A stretch of 64,000 bases of DNA, taken from the NCBI RefSeq assembly GCF_000237925.1, contig NC_031500.1, positions 19,369,753 through 19,433,752 of the forward strand, read 5' to 3'. Of this stretch, positions 11,124 to 23,090 are shown in pieces. The DNA is from Schistosoma mansoni (Eukaryota > Platyhelminthes > Trematoda > Strigeidida > Schistosomatidae). Under the pieces are notes generated by a model. That model saw only the letters and a program-made list of their open reading frames with translations. It made no database searches and had not been told where the DNA came from. The first letter of the stretch is position 1; each line of letters starts with the position of its first letter. The translations under genes were made by a program, and so were the position numbers.

Positions 11124-11270
11124 TTATAATAAATTAATTCCATTACGACGATAAAATTCATTTTCTACTAACATAATTCGATTATGTTTACGTTCATTAT
11201 TTTCAATGTTCTTATTTAAACGATGTCCATATATGGATGATGAAAGAGATGGTATAGTTTTAATTTTCTC
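11124..11270 (-). CDS. CFAP90: CFAP90-like exon 3 (last)
   Basis: Acceptor TTCATTTCAG followed by GAG at 11270, then 48 codons to a TAA at 11126-11124. Conserved-looking blocks are IPSLSSSIYGHR and ENEFYRRNGINLL at the C-terminus. Starts in phase 0. Confidence 0.75.
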   Translation of the reverse strand, partial: EKIKTIPSLSSSIYGHRLNKNIENNERKHNRIMLVENEFYRRNGINLL

Positions 11271-14200
11271 CTGAAATGAAATCAGTTAAGGATCTTGATT
11301 AAAAAGATTCAACACAGGATATTAGTAATTATAGAAGAAAGAATTATGAAGAAAACTTTTGAAAAATTGACTAGTTGGTCAAATGAATAAGTTGAGATAT
11401 TTATTTAAACACATAAAATTATTGGTACAAATTGGGCACCAGATGGATATGCGCCGCACAAATCTCATTTGATTTGTGTGAGAGCTGTGATACTGCCCAA
11501 GTGCCCAAACTAAAGCAGGTGGTTTTCTTAAGGGACCACACCCCGAGCCTTTGACCTAAAGGTCTGATCTACAAGGTAGTGTAGCATCGTAAGGAGATGT
11601 GGTCTCATGGTAGACGGTGACCAACGATTGATTCATACGCCATTTGTTCCGTCAGGATACTGGAGCCCATGTGCACCATTGGTTTGGAATCAGGGTTTTC
11701 CAACCACCCTAGGTGGATTCTCCGTGTCCACTAACCTGGTTAAAGCGCCGGACATTCGCTTTTCGTCCTCTCAATTTCGTAAACAACAGTAGTGCCGCGA
11801 GAAGGCAGTGAGTAGGACTTCCCTGAGATAAGATGATGATCAGTATTTTGATCTGATTATTAAAATTTTAGTTTAGCTAGATCATATAACTGTCAAGAAT
11901 ATAAATGGTTTAAGAACAAACAAAATATTATCATTACTTTGGTGTATCAAAATGGGCATTTATAACTTTAGCGATAGACGTTGAGTATTTACTTGGAAGG
12001 CTTTAAATTTAGAGTATAATAAAACTGTGAGTGATGGTATTAAACGACAGAACACTAATCTATAATAGTTAATCTCAACAAAGATTATTTTCAAATAAAA
12101 TCATACATCAAATGTTAAAGCAAACGTTTAAACAACCAATCAAGGATACAGATTGAGATGCCTTGTTAGCTGGTCTTTAAGTCGCCAAAAAGAGAATCAT
12201 GCATAAAGTAGAACCTGAAACTACTGTATTAGAATGAACCCACTGACGTTTGTAAAAAAAATTAATTAAGCCTTCAAAAAGTGATCAGTGATGACAATTG
12301 ATCTATGAATTTATAATTTAGGTCATATGTTGTTTCCTACAGCCGAATGAAGTGAACTAGATAATATTCTCACACTACATATCATCAGTGATCTTGAGTG
12401 TTGTTAGAGGTATGAGGGCAGTTATCACTTCCCGGTTGCCCACACCGTGGAAGGGTTCTTCTAAAGGTACCTGAAAAGGAAATTAGGTTAGAAGTGGTCT
12501 TAATGACCTGAGAGTGTGACTGCAGTCCCCAAGGGATAACTGCTTGAGATCGATCATACACGACCTTTTTGTGGGTAATTTTTGTGTTGGCTCCGTACTT
12601 GTTGAGACCTTACCGCCGAAGACGGATATCCATAGGATAAGGCGAGGTGTACATTTTTTGGGTCAACCTTTTCTAACCCCACCCTTCCTTGTGGGAAGGT
12701 AGCATCGCTGTTATGCTGGTTGTCTGAAGGAAACACTTTACTGCCGTCACACCTCTGTACAGTCAGCAGTACGACTTCGCTTTCGGACCTTTGATCTGCT
12801 GCTTTTAGTCTTACCGGTCTTCAACCGACCTGCCTGGCATGGTAGGACCTTGTGGAACGACTTTTCCAGCCAGTATAGCTCGATTGATTCATCATGATAG
12901 GTAAGCCCAACCACCACGTCAAGGTAGCAGTAACTTTCTTCCTTCCTATACTATATCCTCATATACGACCAATCTTTTATATATTACCACCACTAAATTA
13001 ACTACTTCTATGAATCCGGTGTTCATCTTGTTGTGTCAACGAGGTATGGCAACTTGGACCGATGCATATGTGTGCCTGGTCCTACGTTGTAGCTGACTGA
13101 CTGATAAATCATTAGGACAGTACGAGAATATGACAAGAGCACTTAACAACAGATATCCACCTTTGTGTTATGAATACTATTGGGCATTCAGATATGATGA
13201 GATAAAAAGATAACATCATTTAGTTTGGTAATTTTCGTATCAACTCATCACTAATCTTGCTCAGGGTGAAAGACAATGAGCTTTGCTTAGTGTGACGTTC
13301 TAAGGTCGGTATTCTTTTATGTTAATTTAGCATTAACTTTGTCTGGTTTGACAGATGTGAACTTTCGTTCAGTGTAACAATAGTGTTCCTTGTATCGATT
13401 TAGGTGAACTATATTCAGTGTGTGTATCTTTATAGTAACACTGTATACCCTACCCTTCTGTGTGATGTTAATAAATGTGGAAAACTTAGTGTATAAATGA
13501 TTGTACTTTGTTCTGATGAAAATATGATTTTGAACTTGATTCTGGGACTTGTTTTGGGACGCTTTTTTGTATAATTAATAAGCCTTTATCTCACCGGTCT
13601 TTCGTGTTCCTACTCGTTTATTGAGAATTGTACGTAGCAAGACTCTGGACCCAACATAATTGATACATATAATAACAGAGGTAGCCGCCACACAGAACAG
13701 TAGCGGTCCTTATAAAACCCTTGAAATCAGTGAAATTATGATAATAGCTCCCATTCGTATTTTAAAGCAGTGACCCTGGCACATATTTACGGAATTCTAT
13801 GTGATTAGCGAAGTCCCTAAACAACTTAGGAGCAAGTCATCCATCTGTAGCACTGAAAAGTGTTTATACAACACGAAGGCGCTGAATGAAGACTAAATCT
13901 TTGAATAGGTTGTAGTGTAGTGTAGTAAGAGCTCCAAAGTTACAGGCTCTGTCAAATATATGTTCGTTATTGTGGACTGATGAGAACTCACAAACTGTTA
14001 CAAATCAGTTGTCTAGTGTACTATGGTTTACTGGACATCCTTAGGTCTTATTGTGATACAGTGGTTTAGATTTTCAATCTCAGTCTATTTGTGACATTGT
14101 GTAGTTGAGTTGATATGCAAATACAGAAGAAAATCATGTTTCAAAACGTATTTTCGTAACTCCGGGAGTCTAGAGACGAACTAACTAGTTTTTATGCACT

Positions 14201-17200
14201 TGCGGTGAAAGGTAAGCTTAGATTGAAGATAACGTACCACATTGAGCTGATCTCCCGTAATATATATTCTATAGAACATAAAAAGCTGGTATCAATCCTA
14301 TAATGTTTGAAACTTAAGATTGTGATACTTTATTTATGCAATCGGATGTTTCAACATTATCTCTGGTCACATTCTGAATTATTCTGAAGTTCAATTTATC
14401 GGTAAATCGATTGCATTAATATTTTTGTTAGAAGTTATTAGCAGCATCAATACTACCTGAAGAAGATATAATGTTTGAGAATATCTTCAAAATGGATCAT
14501 TACAATACTCGAAGGAAAATATAATGATTGCGAACCTCCATATTTTGGCTTGAAGTCGGTTGTGAAGCAATAAGTTATTAAATAAGATGTAACATTCAAA
14601 TTTGTGACTTCTAAGTATATGTTTCAGAAATAAACACTAACAGTCAGACATTCATTCAAAAAGTTCTCACAAATAAAATTATATATTTCAATGTGGAAGT
14701 AAATATCACAACATATTGTTTTAAAAAAATAAGTAGTGTCTAACTCACTTCTTGATTTATTTCCAATCCAAGAAGTTTATCATGTCTGCGATCACTGCGA
14801 TGAAGCTTTGGATTGAAATCATCCTCTTTAGAAAAGATTGAATCATATATGCAAGGATTTTCCTGTTTCTAAAATAATAATAATCTTCCAGGATTACTTT
14901 TGCTGAACACTTATGTAATAAAATGACATTTTTTATTTTTTAGATTTTGGTTTTTCTTACATCCTTACCTATATGATGATCTCAAAATACAATCGCCAAT
15001 TTAGATACGCTGACTTATACGACCAAGCTAATGACGCATACAGCAGTACGACCAGTCTAGAGTTCCGATTAATCCCTTTTCCTCCTAGCCCTGCCTGTTA
15101 AGTTCAGAAAATTGATCTCAGCCTCTGCTATACGAACCATATATTTCTAACACACTTGATTCATATACAAGCAAAATCACACATCACACCATAAAATAGG
15201 AAATAATATTTGTATAAGATCAAGCTAGAAAGTGGCTGTAGTTGCGAGAAACTGACTAATAGATTATTTATTTTTATTAATTTGAACACATAAATTTTGG
15301 TACAAGGGGGTACCAGATACACATGTACCACACTAATGGATTGAGAATAACATGAGAATAGTGTAGTATGGGCTACTTATATCCAAACAAATAGTATGTA
15401 ATGATGGTCAGGCATTGAATGTACTTCAGTAGAATATCGATAAACAAAGAACGGGAACGGGTGCAATTAGTGTGAAAATGCATGAACAATAATAATCAGA
15501 GACAATGGACTGGTATTTGCAGAAGCGACGGTCAAGATTGGGACAACTGATTGATCGTTTGCGAATTAACTATTAACTACGTGGTTCTCATATTTTACCG
15601 ATGTATTCTGTAATTTTGTGCCTAAATGCATTCGATCGTACCCACTCGTGTTCTTGTTCACTACAATAGCAGATCATATAACAGTAACCAATAGGTTAAA
15701 TAAAAGCATATAATAAGAGGAATGTAAATACATACAGATTAATTTCTTAACGGTTATATAGTGAACGAGAACATGGGTGGGGATGATCGAATGAACTGGG
15801 ACACAAAATTACAGAATATCACAATAAAATCTGAGAACCATACAATAAATACTTTATTTGCAACATGTCAACCAATCGTCTTAAAATTGACTGTTCCTTT
15901 TGCAAATATAATTCAATCGTCTCAGACTTCGTTGTTCTTTCGTTTCTACACCAATCATTTTTTGTTCTTGTCCTCTTTCCTTCGACCTTCTAACATTCTT
16001 CCTTCAGACATCTTACTTTAGATTGATGATATATGCTACTTATGTCTGTCAACATCAGTAGCACACACCACGGTCATACAATCAGAATATATGTACTATA
16101 TCAGTCCATAAATAGTCTCTAACGGTTACAGTTCATTCATTCTCGTCCGGATATAACAGTTCCAATTTTCTAATCTCAATGATTAACATGAAGTTAAAAT
16201 AAGTTGGCAAGCGTAGTTACTACTTCTTTCCCAAGACACTCCATTAGTGTAAGACTATACGATACTGGATGGAAGGTACCATACAACATAACCTTCTAGG
16301 GCCGCACTTTGGTTAGTTTCAAAAATGTTTATTATAGGAGCATTTTTGTTAAATCTAAAGATAATCACAAACGATTTGGGACTCGCAGCAAATAAAAATT
16401 ATTTTACAACGCTAAACTTTGCGCTAGTACAGTTTAAAAATGTCGTCAAAAGAGAAATTAAAAGTCAATATAATAATAATATCTATGATAGTGGAGAAAC
16501 CAATCATAAGAAATAGAGTTCAAAAAGATTGAATAGTATCGCATTGCATAAATTAGTGGAATGTGATTGACAACATTTCAAATCACCAGTGTTTTTGTAA
16601 AATTACTGATGGCAAAACATCACAGTTTTATACAAAAAAATGATTAAATGTAGAAGTAGTCGACCATTAAATATAATACTTGGCATTTTAGGAAACCTTG
16701 CCATAAGACTAAAATACCGGTTTTAATATAGGCAGCTGTTTCGATGAATTACTATTGAGTAAATATAGAGTGCCTGTTAAGGAAAATTGAATATAATGCC
16801 AAAAGTTTAGTACGTAGTTTAGGAATTAAATGAAAATGGCACATTCTTGTTTGAAAAAAGCTATAAACGTCTACAAACTGCCCACAATGAAAATAAAACA
16901 AAAACCCTGGAATGTCAATTTCGGTCACCACATATCTATGTATCAATACTGTTGATTAGATTAAATGCAACAACTAGTTTTTTTTAAGAAATTACCATGA
17001 ATAGCCAACTTATCGTGTGGCATCTTACTTTAACTATTTAAAGCATTCAAAGCGTCTGTTTCATAAACGCGTGAAATGACGTCTAATAAGACACCGAATA
17101 TGATTTTATAAGATATCCTTGGTTTGAACAATAGCAAATATACCTTCTCAGAAGAGTTGAAATACGTTCTGTCTTTCGGCAGATTCCGATGTGTAGGAAC

Positions 17201-17299
17201 ATGGGAAAAGGCGGAAAGAGTACACAGATGACCCTCTAGGTGAAAATTTTCTCCATTACTAACGACGTCAAACTGTACTAGCTCATTGGGTGTCGTCAT
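11124..17299 (-). CDS. CFAP90: CFAP90-like ciliary protein gene (three exons)
   Basis: Joined from three minus-strand exons: 17299-17144 (52 codons), 14868-14750 (119 nt) and 11270-11124 (48 codons plus stop), about 140 residues in all. The pieces resemble human C5orf49/CFAP90 as remembered: LSAFSHVP then PKDRTYF in exon 1, a YDSIF...KLHRSDRR block in exon 2, and PSLSSSIYGHR...NEFYRRNGI in exon 3. The human protein is of similar length and is placed in ciliary doublet microtubules. All junctions are phase 0 except that exon 2 is 119 nt, one short of 120, and this brings a stop (TAA) four codons before its donor. Either the assembly lost a base or the gene is damaged. An in-frame ATG at 17356 could add 19 residues. 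Confidence 0.72.
11396..11838 (+). repeat. SINE-like repeat family C
   Basis: Starts TTATTTAAACACATAAAATT, then GGTACAAATTGGGCACCAG, and ends near GAGTAGGACTTCCCTGA. It carries a 61-codon ORF (11607-11792) that recurs with the same amino acids at 29756-29941. The left end is also the 3' end of the RTE-1 LINE in reverse. It lies just upstream of CFAP90-like exon 3, in intron 2. Confidence 0.8.
12395..12935 (-). repeat. Repeat family D
   Basis: A member of a family of about 550 bp found at least eight times in the window. Landmarks: CACACCGTGGAAGGG, a GAAGACGGATATCC block, and GACCACCACGTCAAGGTAGC. This copy runs straight into an RTE-2 3' tail (12936-13108). Confidence 0.8.
12936..13108 (+). 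repeat. RTE-2 LINE 3' UTR tail joined to family D
   Basis: CTTCCTTCCTATACTATATCC through GTCCTACGTTGTAGCTGACTGACTGA matches the 3' UTR at 48360-48535. It joins family D without a gap, as if D ended with a LINE-derived tail. Confidence 0.65.
13109..14749. other. Intron of CFAP90-like gene, no other feature seen
   Basis: AT-rich and apparently single-copy. No exon, tRNA or repeat boundary could be supported. Confidence 0.5.
14750..14868 (-). CDS. CFAP90: CFAP90-like exon 2, with apparent one-base deletion
   Basis: Acceptor TTATTTTAG before 14868 and donor GTGAGT at 14749-14744. It reads KQENPCIYDSIF then SKEDDFNPKLHRSDRR then HDKLLGLE and meets a TAA at about 14764. One extra A after GGAA would continue the frame as INQE to the donor and make the exon 120 nt, phase 0 at both ends like its neighbours. 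Confidence 0.7.
15262..15345 (+). repeat. Family C end fragment
   Basis: TTATTTATTTTTATTAATTTGAACACATAAATTTTGGTACAAGGGGGTACCAGATACACATG matches the left end of family C and the RTE-1 3' end; the rest is missing. Confidence 0.55.
15376..15660 (+). repeat. Family E subfamily copy
   Basis: Diverged family E copy with GGACAACTGATTGATCGTTTGCG and an end at TGTTCTTGTTCACTACAA. It faces another copy 100 bp away. Confidence 0.55.
15755..16080 (-). repeat. Family E copy, inverted
   Basis: Read on the minus strand it starts GTGTGTGCTACTGATGTTGAC and ends at GTTCTCGTTCACTAT. An 86-codon ORF on its plus strand has no protein features and is chance. Confidence 0.65.
16081..17143. other. Intron 1 of CFAP90-like gene, no other feature seen
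   Basis: AT-rich. Short ORFs at 16325-16516 (plus) and 16752-16946 (minus) show no domain, no splice logic and no repeat support. Confidence 0.45.
17144..17299 (-). CDS. CFAP90: CFAP90-like exon 1
   Basis: 52 codons from ATG 17299-17297 to donor GTATAT (17143). It reads MTTPNELVQFDVVS early and LSAFSHVPTHRN...RTYFNSSEK at the end; the LSAF-x-x-P block is the recognisable part. The donor is weaker than consensus. The frame is open upstream to another ATG at 17356. Confidence 0.7.
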
Positions 17300-18039
17300 G
17301 TCTTGAAAGATAGTTGTTTGGAAAATAGTTTTAAACAATACATCAGAACGTTTCAATATACAATATCTTTGTCAGGTAAAATCGACTGATTTCTCTGCTC
17401 TCGCGTCTTGTTGTCTTGGTATAGCTCACTGTATGCGTTTACTTTCAATTAGTAGTGGTCTAGCCACTAGATTGCACTCATTTTAGTCAGCCGAGGTAGT
17501 TATTTTTGTTTCTGTATGCTTTGTATTTCTGATTATTGGCTTGTTTCAGGGCAGTAGTGTTACTGTATGGTTTGCACATGACTAAGTAGGAGGTTGTTTG
17601 GTTGTCAAGTAAAAAAAATTACAGGGTGATATCTTTAGCACTACGAGAAGACGATTATTTCAAAAAATAAGTAAACAAACGATTTCAGTTTCAGTTTGCA
17701 AAGGGCTAGATGCTTGATAGTCTGTGTTATTTTCTGAGCTAATCCAACTTTCTTTTAAATATTCGATGAGCTGTGGCGCAATATTTCGAATTCCTCGATA
17801 TTGAGATTTTATTTCGTCAGTACCCAGTGGCCCCAATGTTTTCTACATTATTCTCCTCTTACGAAGAAGGCACACAGAAACTTACTTATAAGGAACTAAC
17901 AGATATTCATACATATATTTTCCGGGTAAAAATCTTAATCAGAAGTTCGTCAACTTCTGTAAATCAGAACCCCGAGGCACATCAGCACAACATTTCTGTC
18001 ATATCTCTTTCTTCGCCACTGCTATGTTGGAGATCAATC

Positions 18040-21015
18040 TTCAGTAATAATGATAGTAGGTTGATGATGCTGTGTTAATTTTGACAGATTGCCTTCCAGT
18101 GAAGGTCCAGCTTCCCCTTGAAAATGTTCACTGATGGGGCCGATACCACTTGTTCGGGTAAGGTGTTCCAGCCACTGACCGGTAGTTGAAAAAAACGGGA
18201 TCCCACCTTCGGTTTTTTGATCGCGGTTTGTGAACCTTCTCGCTATGAACTCGGAGATTATCAGTGTTGGAGGGAGCAAAAAGATAAGACATATTAACAT
18301 CCAAATCATCATTAAAGATACGAAATGCCAGTGTAAGGTCACTTCGCGTCCTACGATAAGACAATGGGAAAACGCTCATCCTAAAGGAGTTTACTAATTT
18401 CGTCCATAAACGCTTGACATGCTCCACTGAGTTTGTATCCTTTATCATACATGGGCTAGTATACAGTATACAGTATTCCAAGTGTGGTCTGACGTAGGTA
18501 GGATATAAAATTCGAAACACCTCCTCGTCAAAGCACTTGAATGTCCGGCGAAGTGACCATAACGCATGATAACCTTCGGAAGCAGCCACGTTTCAGTGAG
18601 TAGATGTTTTCAAGTCGTGACTTATTATTACTCCTAAATCTTTATGTTCTTGGACGCTTGAAAGAGATGTACCATTAATAGTATAATGGTAACTAATACC
18701 GTCCCGATGTGCATGAGCACGCTCTTCCTTGAATTAACTTCTAAGCCCCATACATAAGCCCGTATAATTAAGTCGTCTAAGTCAGCCTCACTTCTTATTG
18801 TTCTCCAGATTTTGACATCATCCATAAACAATAATGTCGAATACTTAAGCAATAGTGGTAATTCAAAGATAACTCAGAAGGAAAAGTAAAGGGTCCAAGA
18901 TGGTCCCTTGGGGTACACTACTTTTGACTGGATTCCTTTCCGATAGCGTTCTATTGACTCTCTCTATCCGTCTGCGGTCACATAAGAAGTTTCCTATCCA
19001 TTTCTGTATAACACATGTTATTCCAAAGCTTCTGTGTAAGACCTAAGTGTTAAACCTTGTCGAACGCTCTGCTAAAATCCATGAATATCATGGTAACAGA
19101 CAGGTCGTTATCTAGGGCTGCTGTTAAGCATGGTCGCATGTTACGAAATCCATGGTGCTCGCGAGTTAACAGACCGTACGAATCTTTGAGACTTGGTAAC
19201 GTAACCCGAATGGTCTTTTTTAGTAACTTAACGATTATGCTGGTCACTCTGACAGGCCGGTAGTTAGATGCGATCCGTCTCTGACCATCCTTAAATATAG
19301 GACTAAGTATAGCGTCTTTCTAGTCTTTAGGTAGTTGAGCGAGTGAAGGGGACATGTTGAAGTGCGTTTCGAGCGGTCCTGAAATAATGTCCGCTAGCGA
19401 CGACAGCAAGTGTGGATGTAACCCATCGGGGCCCGGTATCTTACAAGGTTTGAGGTTAGTTATCAATGGAAGATTAGTTTTCTCAGTAACGTGTATAGAT
19501 CTTATGGCTGGTACCTTGGTGTAAATGGGACAAGTAGTTGTATTACTACACGTAGAGTAGACTTCACTAAAACACTTTGCGAAATTCTCGCACTTAAATG
19601 ATATCTGTCCTGTTGACAAGAATAAGTCCCAGAAGTGTTTCCTACGCTTTAACAACTTCCGGGTAATGTGATAGCCTACTTGTTGACCATGGCATAAACG
19701 GTTGTGTTATGGACTCGAACGTAGCCTTAAACCTATTCCATTCGTCTACGATCGATCCATCAGCACCAACCGACCAGCCAATGGAGATAGCACAATCTAT
19801 GATTGCCGAAGTATTAGATCTCCAGATATAGGGACGGGGTGGAGCAGATAGAAATTGTATGCCATGTGTCTGAAAGTTAAAGGACAGCTATTCACTAGCG
19901 GGGGAAGGCGCTGAATGATGGGTCATATTTCAAGTCAATATGTGTCGGTTTCACGATAAATTGTACAGGTGCACACTGAATAATTACTGAAAGAAGGTCA
20001 CTATCGAAAACCCCACCTGAAGCTGTGAGCTCGATCCAGTTGATATGTGGTGCGTCAAAGTCTCCAATAATGGGACAATACTCTGCCTTACTCCAAGAAC
20101 AGACGTGTCTTATGATAAAGTCGCCAGCAAAACAACAAGAAATACGATATATTCCCCCTATAGTCACTAACCCGTTTCTAGACCTAATTGTACAATTTGC
20201 TACCTCACATGTATCACTAACATGCGTCTCCGATATGTTCGATTGTATGCGAAAATTGTCTCTAACATATAACATTATGTCTTCTCCCTTGAGACTTAAA
20301 ACTCTATCACTTCTGATACAGATATATCTATGTATCTATATCTACAAGTTTCTGTGACAACAACTACATAGGGAATTAATTCATCCACCATCAAACTTAG
20401 CTCGAAAATTTTATTTCGAAGACTACGTGCATTTGTGTAGCACACATTTAAGGTGTTATGGGAATCATACGTTCTACCCACACAGGTCTCGGAGGCATTG
20501 GCTTCCAAAACCTGACTACCCGAAAACCCTTAATCGTAAGGTTTGTTTCTCCATTTAGCTTTCGAGTTCTTAACTCTGTAAGAGCATTCTTCCACTTGAT
20601 CCGATCCTCAAGCGGCCAGTCTGGTCGAATAAGAATATTTGAATCACGAGTTTTGTGTGCGTTATTCGATGTTAAGTTTCTTTTCTCAAAATTCTCGCGT
20701 ACCAACTTTAAGATTTTTCGTTGTTGGGTCTCGTCAATAACATTTGATGAAGCCGAACTTTTCCCATCTACGATAGGGCTGTCTTTGACTATCTTTCCTT
20801 CTCTTTTACTTTCCCGCGTTATTCATTTCCACCAGTCGCAGCATCCAGATTTGAACTACTCGGGACGATAATGATTCTAGCCAGATCATCAGTCGTTGCT
20901 GTAGAAACTTTTCCATCAATGTTTAAAGGTATGTCGCTCATTAATTGTTTCAGGGCAGAAAGCTCTGTTTCGTATTGCACAGTTGGGTGTCTGGAACGTG
21001 CTGTGACAACACTTC
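18040..21015 (-). mobile_element. Decayed CR1-like LINE (copy A)
   Basis: Pieces in order on the minus strand: an upstream Arg/Lys-rich segment (20705-20448); an APE-type endonuclease (20508-20296 with CYTNARSLRNKIFEL, 20275-19895 with GDFDAPHINW); and reverse transcriptase (19655-19320 with PGPDGLHPHLL, 19247-19050 with IFMDFSRAFDKV, 18852-18634 with LFMDDVKIW). The last piece is a C-terminal section at 18589-18128. Many frameshifts and stops, so non-functional. It keeps the DD box that copy B lacks. Confidence 0.8.
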
Positions 21016-23090
21016 AGTCTTCAGTAATAAGGATAGGAGGTCTAGTGACCTATTTTAATCCTTGCAGTTTATTACACTGTGGAGGTCCAATCTCGTCTTG
21101 AATATATCAACAGAAGGTGCTGATATTACGTGTTCTGGTAGAGAATTCCAGTAATTCACTACTCGGTGCGAGAAACGAAACTCCAGACGTAGACGATTTG
21201 ATCTCGGTTTTTGGACTTTCTTTGAATGTCCTCTCAAATGATCAGCCCTAGACGGGAGGAAAAGATAGGACATGTTAGTACCAAGGTCATCGTTCAGGAT
21301 ACGATATGCCAATATTAGATCACCCCGTATTCGCCGGTAAGATAACGGAAATAAGTTGAGGTGTCTCAGTCTGTCTTCATAAGATAGGCTAGATAAGCCT
21401 TTTACCATTTTTGTCCCGCGGCGTTGGACTCGTTCCAACATATCCGCCTCATATTTGAAGTAAGGACTCGCTGCTTGAATCCCATATTCCAAATGTGGCC
21501 GTACGAAAGATGGGTATAATAATCTAAACATTTCCCCATCCAGATACCGGAAAGATCTACGAATAGACCATAATGCCCTATAGCCTTTTGCAGCAGCAGC
21601 CTTACAGTGACTGTTTGTTTTGAGATCATTACTTAGTATGACTCCTAAATCTTTATAGTTTCTTACTTTGGGCAACACTAGTCCACATATTGTGTAGTGA
21701 TACGAATCATCGTAGTTATTTAATTGCATCACAACACTTTTATTAGGGTTTACTTCTAGTGACCACCCATTCATCCATGCAACTAATGGGTTAAGATCTT
21801 CCTGAAGAGGACCTAAAATTGTGCCTTGGGGGGCGCCACTTTTTACTGGTTCCCACGATGAGAGAGCCCCATTTACTCTTACCCGTTGTCTCCTTTCATG
21901 AAGAAAGTCACTTATCCAGTCTATGACTGCATAATGAATTCCAAAACTTTCTAGTTTCAATTTAAGACCAGAATGGGAAACCTTATCAAAGGCTTTACTT
22001 AGATCTATGAAAATGACATCTACAGGAATATTGCGATCTTTTTCCTCAGCCCAATCTTCTCTCGCAATGAGAAGATTTGTCAAACATGATAGACCTTTTC
22101 GAAAACCATGTTGTTCCTTTGACAAAAGATCATGTCTTTCCACGTAGTTTATAACAGCCATCCTAATAATTTTTTCCATTAGTTTTACAACTGCACTAGT
22201 TAAGCTGACGGGTCGATAGTTACTAACCAAATCCCTACCCCCAGTCTTATACACCGCACTGATTATTGCGTCCTTCCAGTCTCTGGGCGATCTGGACTGC
22301 CGTAGGGACATATCGAACAGCATCGCTAAGGGTTCAGCAATAACATCTGAGAGGACTTTCATAATCCGAGGATGAATATCATCAGCACCACTAGACTTAT
22401 CAGGTTTGAGATGCTGAAGTAAGCTTAAAACAGTTTCTTTCTTAATAACTACAGGGTCCATCAACAAGTCGCCACAATCACAATGAATAGGTGATCGTTC
22501 CTCATTATTGGTAGAAAAAACTTTACTGAAATATTCCGAAAAAGCTTCTGCTTTTTCGGTATCATTTCTTGCCAAACTTAACGGATTTTCTTGTATCAAA
22601 AGTGATGGTATTCCATCACTTCTGTGAGTTCGCCTCTTTATATACGAGAGTAACCGTTTTGGACTATGTTTGCAATCCCTAACCAATTGTTTTTCGTATG
22701 ACCGTCTAGTCCTACTAATTAACGCTTTACAATTATTTCTAATCTTACAATAACTAGATCTGTACTGTTCTAAGCCAGTAGAGATGAACATGTTCCAGTG
22801 TTTTTTTCTACGCCTAAGGAGTTTCTTAACTTCTTTATTTATCCACGGTGGACTATTGTTCGGTCTACGTGGCACCAAGTATGGTGCACTAAACTTGCCT
22901 TTAAATACAGACCACGCCTCATCAACTGATGAGCTAGTATCTACTGACCAATCTATCTTAGTAGCACAATCCTGAATTTCTGGTATGTTAGCTCTCCATA
23001 TGTTTGGGCGAGGCTTAATCTGATCGTATATCATAACACTTACAAGAGAATTTCTATTTATAAACGACGTCAAATCTGAGAACAAAGAAA
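21016..23090 (-). mobile_element. CR1-like LINE (copy B), 5'-truncated
   Basis: Lies immediately upstream of copy A in the same orientation, so the two form a head-to-tail pair. It begins inside the region between endonuclease and reverse transcriptase; the endonuclease is absent. A short 3' UTR ends near 21016 in the same CTTCAGTAATAA motif seen at the end of copy A (about 18040). Confidence 0.8.
21055..23085 (-). pseudogene. CR1-like reverse transcriptase with the catalytic DD box deleted
   Basis: 676 uninterrupted codons. Recognisable steps: WINKEVKKLLRRRKKHW near 80; HLKPDKSSGADDIHPRIM near 225-245; YRPVSLTSAVVKLMEKII near 290; FIDLSKAFDKV near 360 (the first catalytic Asp); SGAPQGTILGPL near 415. 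The chain then jumps directly to QEDLNPLVAWMNGWSLEVNPNK. The stretch that should hold LLFxxYVND and the F/YADD box is missing (about 40-50 residues) with the frame preserved. The junction is near 21806-21810. The enzyme cannot be active as encoded. The C-terminal part resembles copy A. Confidence 0.85.

Noticed and set aside
11607-11792. 61-codon ORF as a host gene
   Set aside because: It is part of family C and recurs at 29756. No start context or transcript evidence.
15761-16021. 86-codon ORF on the plus strand
   Set aside because: Antisense of a family E repeat, with no protein-like composition.
17773-18078. 101-codon plus-strand ORF
   Set aside because: Overlaps the end of CR1 copy A and shows no motif; chance frame.
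20458-20871. 137-codon plus-strand ORF
   Set aside because: Antisense shadow of the CR1 copy A coding region.
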